Positions 48,578-60,275 of a stretch of DNA of 64,000 bases are shown in pieces (within the stretch, counting starts at the first letter, position 1; each line of letters opens with the position of its first letter). This DNA is from Takashimella koratensis (lineage: Eukaryota > Basidiomycota > Tremellomycetes > Trichosporonales > Tetragoniomycetaceae). Both the position numbers and the translations under genes were made by a program. The DNA lies in assembly GCA_003116875.1 (NCBI GenBank), contig BCKT01000007.1, positions 1,390,649-1,454,648 on the forward strand. Reading direction: 5' to 3'. A model generated the notes under the pieces. It was not told where the DNA came from. It saw only the letters and a program-made list of their open reading frames with translations, and searched no databases.

Positions 48578-49131
48578 GCGACGTTTTTCACATTGCGTCC
48601 GGCGAGGTACCGGGGCATGTGTTTTGCTGTGGCTCAGCTTTTGCCAGGGAGCGCGCACGATTGTGGTTCCGGTGACTGAATGCGCGCTGACGCCCAACCC
48701 AACCCGAAGGTCGATCGCCTCGTCTACCCTCGTCCGCGATCGATCCGCCATCCCCAAGGTCTTGTCACTGCAATCGGTTACGAAGCGGTCGACGGATTAG
48801 GCGCATTATCGTTCCCTGTAGCCTCGCTCGACACTCGCAGCAACACTTAGACCATAGGTTTTCCAACGTCCCTGGGCAAACATGAGGGACCAACAACCAT
48901 TGTGAGTCTTCGCTTTCACTTAGACTTCATTCTAACGACATTCACTGATAGGCTGTTCATGTCAGATGGCTGCAAGTCACCTTTTCCCTGTCATTCACAT
49001 CGCGCCTCCAAGGGTTCGACCAGCGTTCATCAGTGAGTTTACTGAGTCAAAGGCTTAGTTTTCATCACTGCGATTGTGTGGTAGTTGCGTGTCAAAGACA
49101 ACGCAAGTCGAACACTCTTGATCCGTCAGAT

Positions 49132-49164
49132 GCTGGTGGGGGCGCTTTCGCGCTTTCCACCAGC
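49132..49164 (+). other. RNA-like hairpin 2
   Basis: Outer stem GCTGGTGG / CCACCAGC (8 perfect pairs), internal loop GG / TTT, inner stem GCGC / GCGC, loop TTTC. Confidence 0.4.
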
Positions 49165-49646
49165 GACGGGGCAAGGCTGATCAGCCTCACTTGAGGCAAA
49201 GATCGGGGTTGCAAGCCTGTGTTAAGATGTGGTTCTGAAAGATGATTTCGACAAGTTCGAATCTCATCCTATCTTTTCACTGGTGGTCCGGACCCTTTGA
49301 ACGCAACGTTCATTTCAACGCTGACGTTCAAAGTCTTAGCTCCGGCAATCTCGTCCCTCGTCGTCACTGCTATTCGCTATTGCTTCGTCATGGGCCAATG
49401 CCACTCTAAGGCTCGTAGAGGACTGTACCGGTGAGTGGGCTTTAGCAATGACCTTGTCTTCTTCACTTGTCTGCGGCTGGGGCATTGTAGTAGGGGAAGA
49501 ATGTCGAAAGACAGGAGTACCTCTACAGTGTTCACACGACGGTCTGTGCGCGGAGTGCTTCTGGCTCGTGGACCAGGCTAGGTCAACCGGCCAGCCTACG
49601 GGCAACGGTTGGTGTCGCAGACTTTTTGGCAGTTGGGTGGGGAGCG

Positions 49647-49666
49647 TGGAGCCCGAAAGGGCTCCA
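49647..49666 (+). other. RNA-like hairpin 3 with GAAA tetraloop
   Basis: TGGAGCCC-GAAA-GGGCTCCA: eight perfect pairs closed by a GNRA tetraloop, a very stable RNA fold. No terminator-like U tract follows. Confidence 0.45.
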
Positions 49667-50190
49667 AGGCGGCCGCGCGTGTAATGGAGTTCTGCACAGC
49701 AGTGGACGAAAGTCCCGCGGCTGCATGCGGGGTAGTAGAACTCGTCCCACCCTTCTGTCTCGTTTCTTCGGATTCCTTTGGGCGCTGTGTTGGTTTTTCC
49801 TTCGCTGACGTTCAAAGATTGCTCGCTAGTCGGAACCCCGTCTCCTCACGTCTCGCCTACGACCGTCTCGACCCCTTCGTCGGTACTGTATCGTCTCGCC
49901 GCGCCCTGTTCGTTGGAAGTCATCGTCTGCTGTGGGTCAAATCAAGTGAGTCCCGGGTCGTATACAAGGATCCCGCCTCGTTTGGTACACACGCTCGTCG
50001 TCACTGTAACCTCTCGTTGTCTGCGAACTGGCCCCCCCACCCTTCCTCGACAACTACCTCTCGACAAACATTTCTGCGTGACTCGATAAGCTTGCCATCT
50101 GCCGCTGTGTTAGTGAAGGAAAAAAACCATCGCTCTAAATATGTTTGTGTGCGGTCCTCTAAATCCAGGGGGATAGTGTCATCCTAAAAC

Positions 50191-50204
50191 CATCCCTCGG
50201 GATG
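50191..50204 (+). other. RNA-like hairpin 4
   Basis: CATCC-CTCG-GGATG, five pairs and a CTCG loop. Confidence 0.25.
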
Positions 50205-51296
50205 AGCCTTGTGCTGCAGTGTGTGGTTTGGTCCGACAAAAAAAAAACCTAAAAAAATACGTGACTCAAGATTCTCGAACTATCCCCCCCCCGCCCGACT
50301 TCGAACCTGGCTGGCTGTGTCGGTGTTTACAGGCCTGTCACCGACGCGGTCTGCCGGGCTCCATGTCCGTTCAGCATAAATCAATTTTGTTTGTGCTGAC
50401 GGACGGAGATTGTTCACTCCCTCAAATACAGGCCGAGCTCTTCGCGAAGACGACTTTGACGGATGCTAAACGGTGAGTTTCCTGCCTGAGCAGCGTTTCA
50501 TGAAGACACCAGCTGAACGTAGTCGTCGACTTTGAGCAGCGTGGGCGTGGATGGAGAAGGTTGGGACGAGTAGGCGAATGCTGTTGAGTCATAGATTTAT
50601 AGAACCCGTCGCGAAGGCACATGTATTCCATGAACACAGCTGCTCCACTCGCGTTTAGCTCTAGTTTGACGGGCGGCTGACATACTCCCGCATCGGCTTG
50701 GGTCCTGAGGGATCTCAGTCCTTTATTAGTAGGATATTCGGATGTACCATTGCGGAAAGCTAAAATGCTAACCACGCGAAGGAAATTCATCATCCACTTT
50801 CACGAGCGGCGCGGAACCCGAGAGGATCTGATTTGAGGGAATTTACGACGTGCCTAAGGGTTTTGCTGGTATCTCCCGGTCATGGGGCACGGCCGCGGGG
50901 ATAGAGCCAAGAAGGCGTAGAAGACACACTCGTTTGTCCATCCATCCCTATTCCCATTTACGCACTCCTCCACACCTCAGCCGTCGTCTCTACCCTCGAC
51001 GCTCTTCCGATTCTCCTCCCTCCGCTTACCATCCGCCCACCCTACGCTCCCGTTCCTTCTCTTCTCTCGACTCTTCTCTTCATTGGCTTCGCACACCTAT
51101 CGCTCCCACCATCCAGCGGCTCGATGCTCCGACCGCTCATCGATATCGTTTCTTAATCTCATCCTCAAGCTCGTCTCAATCCACCAGTCGTATCGATTGC
51201 CAGCCCTCGAAACCCGTCACCTTGCTAGCCGAGACTTGGTGACGGGCTCGCCTCTCCATCCTCTTGCCTCCCGTTCGACGCCATCACTCCCCTCCG

Positions 51297-54200
51297 ATGT
51301 CGTCTGAATTCCTCAAGGTCGCTGGTCTGCATGGGCTACACGACGTTCGCTTCGATGCAGTCCACAGCCATTCGGAACGATCGTCACCATGGGGTACATT
51401 GCAATGCGCGACAGATCTACCTTGGACGTCAGGATGGGCCGTATTATACAAGCGAGAAGCTCACGACTTGTTGCAAGAAGGCGTTGAGGATCAAATCATC
51501 GTCCGCTTCTAGTGAGTAGTCGGGACACTGGCCTAGCTCAACTGCTGACCATTCGTTCTAGCTTCTGTCCACAAGGCGACGTCAATAGTAAGCTCAAAAT
51601 AATTCACCACGCTGATTCTCATCTTCAGGTGCGGCAGAGTTTCGGAGACAAGCCCAACTCCTTGTGATCGACACGATACCTCCGCCAGGTAGTCCGCAAC
51701 AAGTGAGAGAACAAGCATCGTCCGCAGGATCCGCAGGTTCCGGTACTTCCACTCCGATCGAGATTCCGTATAGACACTTTCGTCCGCCGGCAGCAGCACT
51801 CAAATATTGGGAGGACGACTATGGCCTATGTTTGGTGATGAAGGAGGTCAAGGGAGAGGAGACGCCTCTATTACATATATGGCCAAAGCTGTTGGGAATG
51901 GACGTTGTTCAAACGGCGGAAGGGGAGCATGCGAGTGAACCCATCGCGAGCACTTCGTCATCGGCTCTATCAGAAACGCCCAATGCTCCGGTTGCTGTCG
52001 ATTGGAGTAGCATCTGCGACATACTCCTCCAAGTGACTCATTGCCTCCAGGTAAGCATACATATATTGTTGCCCTCGCTGATTGTCAGGCTTTGAGTGAA
52101 CGACGCCTCGCCCTGGTCTGGGCTCATCCGAGCTGCTTCATTGTCAAGAACGATCAAGTCTACATCGGCGATCTTCATAGAGTCACCGCCAACATTCAAT
52201 TCTCACCCGAGGAAAGCCTTGGGACCTCGGAATTCTATGGGTCTACCCTCTTCAAAACGGATCATCGCTTCACCCAAAGCGAGCTTACCGGTCGATTCGT
52301 TTGTGGTCACTTACGATATCTCTCACCCGAAACAGCTGTTACAAGACAGGTCCAACCGATGAATGACCTGTACGGCTGGGGTGTCTTGGCGTATGAGCTG
52401 CTCACAGGCCGTCTCATTGCCGGGGATGACGATAACACCTTTGGTCGCGATGTCGACCTTCTTGAAGGAGTTCACAAACATATCACCTCCGAGGTTCCGT
52501 CACCTTTCTCGACAATGCACGATCAATTGAAGCAAGGGATGACGGAACCGCTCCTCAAGCTATCGGAAATTGTGATGCTTGCTCTTAGCAAAAACGCCGA
52601 GGAGCGCTATCACTCCTTTGACGCGTTAGCATATGACCTTCGCCGGTTATCCCAGATCTGTCGGTCCAAAGGCGATACAAGCAAATTTTTCGTCGGCGAG
52701 GTTGACCGAATCTCACGCTTCAAATTCCCATCGTTTGTAATCGAGAGGTCGAGCGAGCTTGAGAAGCTGGATAGCGCGTTGACCGGTATCAAATCGAAGA
52801 GGAGTGCTACGCCAACAACTCGCGTGTTGAACGTTTGGGGTCCCAGCGGAGTCGGCAAGACGAGACTCGTCGAGGAGTGGACGCGACAGACCGAGGCATC
52901 TGAGAACGAGGGCCCTGTTGTCGTCGCTCGGTGTAAAACGGATCAGTTCTCAGCCAACCCATTGACAAGCTTTGGTCAAATCTTTCAGTCACTGCTCGAT
53001 AGGATGTTGACGAGGCGTGACGAAAACCCGTCGGATTGGAGACAGCGTATCAAGTCCACACTCGGCAGTCAGTACAGTGTGCTACTCGCCCTCCTATCCT
53101 TGGACTCGCGCAGATTATTACAGGAGGAAAACGTCATAGAGGCTTCCGTTGGAGACGTAAGTCGATCCCTCTTTTCTACCGCGCCGCTGCTGAGATTTCA
53201 GGTCGTACAATCGGAGAATTCTGTGGCAGCGTTCAAATATTGGGCGAAGCGGTTCATGCAATTGTTCGCAACCAAGGAGAGACCGTTGATCGTTCTCGTG
53301 GACGACGCGCAATGGATGAAAGGGGAAGAAAAAGAACTGTGAGTATCTCGCTTGGTGGCGCCTTGCTGATAGGTAGCTGGAGACATTTCCTGGATAGTGA
53401 TAGCCCTCTCGAATACGGTGCGAGTTGATCTGAGTGTGGGAGCTGACATCAGTTCTCGTGATATCGATGACCCGAATCGACGACGACTCGGAGATGCCGT
53501 CTCCTTCTACATCGATCTCGGCGACATCTCTCCCCTTCGGCGTTCGTAATCTGACCGACGAGGGGGTCAGACATTATGTCAGCGCCTGCTTTTCCAATCG
53601 TCTAGACAGTGCCAGTCAGGCCGTTCCCAGCCTGCTCTTCAGTCAAACTCGCGGTAATCCCTTCTACCTCCAAACTCTCCTCGCTCAGTTCGTCAAGGAC
53701 GAGATCGTCATGTTCAATTACGGCTCTCTCGAATGGCGTTTCGATGTTCGGGAGCTGCACGGTCGTTTACGTGCTGAAGAAGTTGACCATTTCTTGGACC
53801 GGATGATGAGTGAACTACCGTCAGAGTTGCAGAGGATGCTAAAGGTGAGCCCAGGCAAACTTGGCAGCAGTTGATCTCTAGGCGCTCTCCTGTTTCGAAA
53901 TAGCTGTCGGTTTTCCCATTGAATCTATGGCTTCTCTCCTGGACAAAAAGGCGTCAGATCTCATACCTTTGATCGACATTGCGACCAGATTTGGAATCGT
54001 CAACATCGTCACGAAGAGTGGGGCAAAGGTCGTCAAGTTTACGCATGACCGCCAACAGGTATGTCTTGGAGATCGACACTGAGTGAATGTCAACTGACGC
54101 ATGACTCAGGGTGCCGCTGCTCGACTTATCTCAAAAGACGAAATAGCGGCACTGCATCAAAAGGTCTCATTCTTCCTTCGTCGGCCTGATCTCATCAATG

Positions 54201-57200
54201 AATATATGTTCGATGCTTGCGAGCACGCTCTATCTGCTAGAGCTCTCGGTGCTCCGAAAGAAGATGAAGAACAGCTGGTTTCGTTGGTCATGGAAAGCGC
54301 GAAGCGAGCCGCACTGCGAGCAAGTTTTCCAACCGCGACCAAGTGGCTCTATGTCAGCGAAGGTAAGCATTTCAGAAGTTATTAAAACCCAGCGACGGTT
54401 AACCCAGGATTACAGAGATCATGCAGGAAACCGGAGGGATAGACGTCTGGATGAAGCAACATCGAAAAGTCATTCTGGGCTATATGGACGTTGGAGTTGA
54501 GATCGCATGCGTGGCAAAGGAATTTGATTGGGCACTTACTTGGGTGAGCTCAACTCGATGTCTTTTTCTCTCTTCTTGCACTGACAACAGAGCTTGTAGC
54601 TAGAGAAGATCACCCGTCATTGTGTCACGGTGGTCGAGAAGCTTCGCGTCGTCTGTTTGACGATAAGATTGCTGATTGCCGGTACGTACTTCAGGTCCCT
54701 GCCAGCAAAATGTCTCTAATACTCCATTTTCCAGCAAATCGGCCCAATGACGCTGCTGAGCGAGCTTTTCAAACATTGCGCGAATTGGGTTACGACTTGG
54801 AGGGCCCGAAGAAAATCGCTCTGTGGAATCCAAAGACACCACAAGAAGTCGAAGAGGTTCAAGAAGCCCTCTTAACCCAAGAATTGCTTCCCGAGGATGA
54901 CGAACTGCATCTTCTCATGGCGCTGTGTTCCGCGGCTGGGTGAGTCCTAGCCAGGTGATACGACAAGGGTGCTGACCGCTGCTGTGTACTTAGACCGGCC
55001 GTTTACTTCATCCGCTCACCCCTCATGCTTCCACTTTTCACGCTCGGCCTCTCTCTTGTTAAAGCAGCGAACAGACCATCAGTGGCGTGCGGGTATCTTA
55101 TCGGAGCATACGCAGTCTCTGTAAGTATTCTATCTCTCGTTCTATCGCTCTTAAGATTCGCTGATGCGACGTGCTCCGTGCCAGTTTGCCCGCTTCCTCA
55201 ACAACATGCACGTCAACCGCGCACTTTACGAACTTACTGTACAACTCTGCAAACGTCTACCGATTACTCAATGGACCGGACAAGCTCTCTGTGTTTGCTT
55301 AGCGGTCGGATGGGTGAGTGCGCAACATCAGCCAGAGCTTGCTCTAACCGGACAGTGCTTTCACCCACTACATGAGATTGAAAGTCATTTTGCAGGTATC
55401 TTCGAACAGATTATCAGTCTCGGAGACGGGGATTTTGGAAGCTGTAAGGGCCTGCTTCATACATTTGCTGATACGCAGACACCTTGATGATCGAGCTGCC
55501 TTGTTGGGCCATTTCCCGAAAGCCGTGTGATCTCAACCTTCTCAACAAGCGATACAAGTTGATCAGGCCTTTTTTCTCTCTCAGCAACCGCTTACTTGTC
55601 CATCCTACGTTACAATACCTTGAGGATCGCTCACAGTACAAGCCGTATGAGGAATTCATGGACGGCGTCTTCACAAAACGAAAGGAGATGGAGAGCAACC
55701 CTCAGCTAGGCTATCATAACGGTCTCTTCCACATGTACGAGCTTCGCCTGCTCGTCTGGTACGACGCGCCGATTCAGTATCAACTGGATAAGGTCGCGGG
55801 TGGCATGCAGTGGGACGATGGAGTGGGCGGATTTCCACCTTCGTTTGAGTTGGCATTTCTACGCTCCATCGTCCACATCCGAGGGAATGTCGAATCCACG
55901 CTCGTTGAACAAACGTGTGCCATGTTTGATCGTTGCACTGAATGGTGTACGTAGGACAGGTACGGGATTGACTGAGCTGACCACCGTCTAGCGAGCTCTT
56001 GGACCATGCGCATCGAATTCCTCAGGGCCCTGCAGCGCCTTTACGCCGACCCCATGAAATCGTTGACCTCAGTCGAGGAGACGGCCAATATGCTGCAGAC
56101 ATCGAAAGAGCACGAGCTTTGTGGGCTCCTGAATTACTTCATCGCCGATCAACTACGACGGGCGTGCGACAGCGAAGTAGTCTCCATCGGTCACCTGCAG
56201 CGCGCGTTTTTGCAATACGAGGAGTCGCAGTGTTACGGTTATCTCGACATGCTCAAGAGAAGGTTCTCTGCCCTGGTTTATCCGCCCATGCCAGAAGCGC
56301 CTGAACCACCTCCATCCGTCCTCGGACTGGAGCCCCGTCCCGTTCCACGGAAGGCTGCTCCTCCTCTTATGCACGTGCCCAAATCGAACTCACCCTCAGG
56401 CCCAGCAGTCGATAACAAGACTGAGATTGAAGGATCGAGTTCATCAGACGACTCGAGTATGGATTCTTTGACGTGAGTGTAGTTTTGCATTGGATCTTCG
56501 GCTGTTAACACGCTCGTTGTAGATTGTTGAAGTCGTCTGTCACTCTTGCGGAAGCGAAGGATCCCGAAATCCTCCTCTGCAAATTGCTCCAAATTCTTTG
56601 TCAGGTGAGCGAAAAGATGGATCTAACGAAGTCTTCGTTCCTCTTATTGAAGTCCCTATTAATGAAAGTGTTGTTGTTCAGAACGTTCGATGCGATTTTG
56701 CAGCTATTGGACTGTGTGAAAACAAAAACCAGTCATCGATCAAGTTGCTCGCCGCGGGACTGTTTCAACGTATATCGCTTTACAACCTAAATTTGACAGA
56801 TGAATCAGCGAGCAAGTTTTGCCCATCGTCGATCATGCTTCATGTTCATCGGACAGGAGTGGTGAGTATAGGCATGTCGGTAAGATCTTGAATGAGTATC
56901 TGACCTCTTGCAAGCCTTTGACAACTGTTGCGAAGCTGGAGGAGATTCGCCCCGACCCTTTCTACCAGGATGGACCTCCTCGAACGGTCATCTGTTTGCC
57001 AATCCACAATCAAGGCGAACAAGCCGGTGTAATTCTGCTCTCTTCTCGAACAGTTGCATCGGATACTGCTCAGTCCGACTCGTCCAAGGAGGTCATCGGC
57101 ATCATCAGCACGCTGGCCACGTTCGCATGTGTCACCTACTCTCATCATCAATTTTCATCTCAAATGACGAAAACGGTGGAGGAGCGCACCCGAGAGCTGA

Positions 57201-59307
57201 GGAGTGCTCTCCAGACGAAGGCAATGTTCTTGTCTCAATGCAGCCACGAGCTGCGAAGTCCGTTAGCTGCGATGATGGTGAGTGGAGTAATGCCGCTAAC
57301 ATTGACGCTCGCCTTCAGGGTCTCGCCACGGTTTTAGAAGCGAGCCCGGGTTTGTCAACAGTTCAGCGCGAGCATCTGAGAACAATCAGCAGTAGCGGGG
57401 AAGATCTACTCGCACTCATTTCAAATATACTCGACCACGCAAAACTGGAATCCAGATCGGTCATCGTCGAAGAGCTCCCGATGAGATTGGAAGAGGTTGT
57501 CGAAACTGCGCTCGACACGATTGCACCTACTGCGCAAGCCAAGGGGATCGAGGTGGCTCTGATCACACCTTTCCAGAGTTCTCCACCAGGACTGCTAGGG
57601 GATCCGTTCCGAACAAAGCAGGTATTGCTCAATCTCTTGTCGAACGCCGTCAAGTTTACCCCACCGCCAAGCACCGTGAAGCAAAATCAAACAGTGGTTG
57701 TTTCATGGAGCTGGAAAATGATGGATGGGAAGATCTCGGTCTCGATTGACGTGACGGATACCGTGAGTCTTCTCTCGCCACGCACGGCTTGAGTTTGAAA
57801 AAAAAAAAAGAAAAAAAAAAACTAAAAAACTGACGCGTGTAACCTAAAGGGAGTCGGCATCCCAAACTCTAAGGTGGACAAGCTCTTCAAGAGTTTTTCG
57901 CAAGTGGACGAGTCCATAACTCGGTCGTACGGCGGCTCTGGGTTAGGGCTTGTCATCTCTCGGGATCTTGCCAACCTCCTGGGAGGCGACTGTACTGTCA
58001 ATTCAGAGTATGGCAAAGGCTCTACGTTCACGTTCACATTCGTCGCTCCGGCAGATCCCAAGTCGAGCCGACGTGAGATTGTTGAATTCGCGACACCTCA
58101 TTCGACCCTTGTCTTTTCCTCTCGCTCGCATGCGTGGGTAGGCAAACTCGTCAAGGATATTGGGCTGTTCAACTGCGCACCCGTCCTTGTATCAGACAAC
58201 ATCGAGCAAGTTACGGGTCACGTGTCCGTTTCTGCAGAAGGAATATCAAACGGGATGAACGGCCACCATTTCGACTTGATTATTCTGGACATCTCGATCG
58301 TCACAGACGGCAGCCTAGCGCAGATTCGACGGGCTCACCCCCGCGCTAAGATAGTCTTTATCAGTCGCGCTGTCGACTTGACTGATGACATGGCGCGATT
58401 GCAGATATCGGTGAGATCAATCACTCACTTGACCCTTCGGCAAACAATAGCTGACCGTTCTCTGTAGCGTCATTCCATCGTAGCAAGACCCATCAAGTTT
58501 GAAGAGCTGTACCAGGCCGTGCGGCCCAAATCTCCGTCCCCTCAACCGTCGAGCAGGCCGCAGATCAGTGACAAACCACTGAAGAAGACGTTCGATAAGA
58601 AGATGGGGAAGGTGAGATCAAAGTCCATGTCTTCGGCAGCTGTCTCTGTGTTGACAATATCAATCAGCACAAGCCGTTGCGAATCCTCATCGTCGACGAT
58701 TCCTCAGTCAATGTAGAAGTCTGCAAGAGATTGCTGGAGCTCTACGGATACACCGACGTGGAAGCTGTGTCTGACGGTCTTCAGGCCGTGGAAGCAGCGG
58801 ATCGGACACAATTTGAGTAAGTGCATGATTCTAACAATGCCCACCCTCGCACGCTTAAACTTGTTTAGCTTGATTCTGCTCGACCTTCAGATGCCTGTTA
58901 TGGATGGTTACGATGCCTTTGAGCGTATCAAAGGCAGTCCATTAGCGGGCGACCCATCTTGCGTATCATTGTCCGCTAATGCGGACAAGAAGGCGTTGCA
59001 GAAGTGTGAGGCGGTAGGCTTTTTCGACATCTGCACAAAACCAATCCGGATGGAGCGCCTCAAGGCCATTCTGAACAAGGTGTACGATCACCGCGTGCAG
59101 ATGCAGAGCTCCCGGGTCCAGTGGGATCAAGGGGTTTCTGACTCGCGCCCACGCCTACCACCTACGACCAGCGAGGACGATACGGCAATGTCGGATCAGA
59201 AACGAGTAAGAGAAGAGGAGGATAACGATGCCAGGAGCGGTGGGGGGGATGGTGAAGGCAGGAAGAAGCCTCGCATGTCGGGTGGGGATGTCGAGATGAC
59301 CGACTAA
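51297..59307 (+). CDS. Hybrid histidine kinase with pseudokinase, AAA-type NTPase, GAF and receiver (group X-like)
   Basis: Stress-signalling phosphorelay kinase of the fission yeast Mak2/Mak3 - Candida Chk1 type, about 2,200 aa with about 20 introns. ATG 51297 ([13 protein letters not shown]); exon 1 ends 51511 and joins as [14 protein letters not shown]. Order: Ser/Thr-kinase-like domain with YLSPE and [16 protein letters not shown] but no HRD or DFG ([19 protein letters not shown] instead), hence a pseudokinase; NTPase with Walker A GPSGVGKT (52840) and Walker [11 protein letters not shown] (53288); a long helical-repeat region; GAF-like region (56530-57150); H-box SHELRSPL (57245); N-box [10 protein letters not shown]1 GVGIP, G2 GSGLGL (57630-57950); a degenerate receiver (58090-58530); a canonical receiver with [14 protein letters not shown] phospho-Asp and CTKP Lys (58690-59080). 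Acidic tail. Secure. Confidence 0.95.
57783..57849 (+). other. A-rich segment in a histidine-kinase intron
   Basis: The intron between the kinase N-box and G1 box has a GTGAGT donor, two poly-A runs (A12 and A11 separated by G), a CTGAC branch and an AAAG acceptor. There is no pyrimidine tract. Confidence 0.7.
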
Positions 59308-60275
59308 TGTTTGATCAACACATTGTACATTGTTTAACAACTCATAACGGTTGTAAGAGCCCGCTCGTCCACTGGCGATTAGGTCATGTAATCTTATCTT
59401 GTCGACCTCGTCTGTGCGTGTGCCTCAGCCGCCTTTTGCGGTGACCTAGGATGGCTTGACAACAGCGTTCCGTACACTCCCCATCACCTTCTTTGCAGCC
59501 CGTACGAAGATTCAAGCTCTCCTCGTTGTCGTGCCGTGTGAGCAAGCGGCTTTCCGCAGCTGCACACGAGCGGGAGCCGCTTCCAACATCCAGATTCCGT
59601 CAAAGCCGCCCTTGTTTCATATTGGCATGATGCGCAGCTGGACGCGGGATGGAGCTGAATACACTCTTCTCCACCATTCGGCAGTGCAGGTTGAACGTCC
59701 GGCCCAGGTAGAGTATGCTTAATTACCTTCCAAACGGCAACTCATACGCTTCATCCCTCTTACCCTTCGCCGTGATATGGTCGCGGACATTCTAACGCCG
59801 TGCCTGGATACAAACTGGACTCGATCAAGGATAATAATGCCGGACACAGATGAAATCCTGGAGCATTGGCGGCGCGGGGACAGCCCCTGCTGACACTTGG
59901 CGACCAACATGAACTCCACGTCTCCAGGTGCCAAGCAAGAAAACAATTACGTATACGAGCATGCGCCGATCTGAGTCCGCTCATGTCTGGCGCAGAAAGT
60001 CCGAGCCCCTGTTTTTAGTTCCGATCCGCTGACCAGGTCTAAGCCCAATAGCCTCCTTTTCGGTAATTAACCCTGATTGTTAGTCACCGTTTAGAGGAGA
60101 AACTGCGCCGCCACCGCCCATGACGCAAGCCGATTGCTTTTCGTTAGCGTTCGCACGGCCCGGAGTACTGAAGGTCAGTCGGAGGTCAGTCGTGATACAT
60201 AAGTGCGAACCCTTCTTTCAGAACCCAGTTTCTTTTCCTTCTTCTCCACGCCGTAGCCGCCAGTGACATTTCCCC
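59308..60275. other. Spacer before the secreted propeller gene
   Basis: Kinase 3'UTR, then about 700 bp without a supportable gene. No TATA box found upstream of 60276. Confidence 0.6.

Larger units (their letters stand above)
47786..51296. other. 3.5 kb stretch with splice-like signals but no firm gene
   Basis: A TATA box (48322) precedes ATG 48445 (MPPSARSYH) with a GTGAGT donor at 48473 or so and a good CTGAC-type acceptor near 48715, but both downstream frames stop soon. A second pair (ATGAGGGACC near 48882, donor after CCATT) behaves the same. A Cys-rich plus-strand segment (49490-49620, CSHDGLCAEC) and a minus-strand ORF (49336-49485) compete. An exon-like ORF (MSVQHKSILFVLTDGDC, 50364-50474) ends soon after its splice. 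Strong hairpins and a repeated 15-mer are listed separately. The last 400 bp are probably leader of the histidine kinase gene. Confidence 0.4.

Noticed and set aside
49390..49684. Possible N-myristoylated start (MGQCHSK) spliced to a Cys-rich segment
   Set aside because: The donor is in phase 2 while the Cys-rich frame needs phase 1; the joined frame stops early. Kept only as a note in the unassigned region.
50280..50345. T-loop-like TTCGAA near 50300, possible tRNA
   Set aside because: No matching T-stem, anticodon arm or acceptor stem could be paired.
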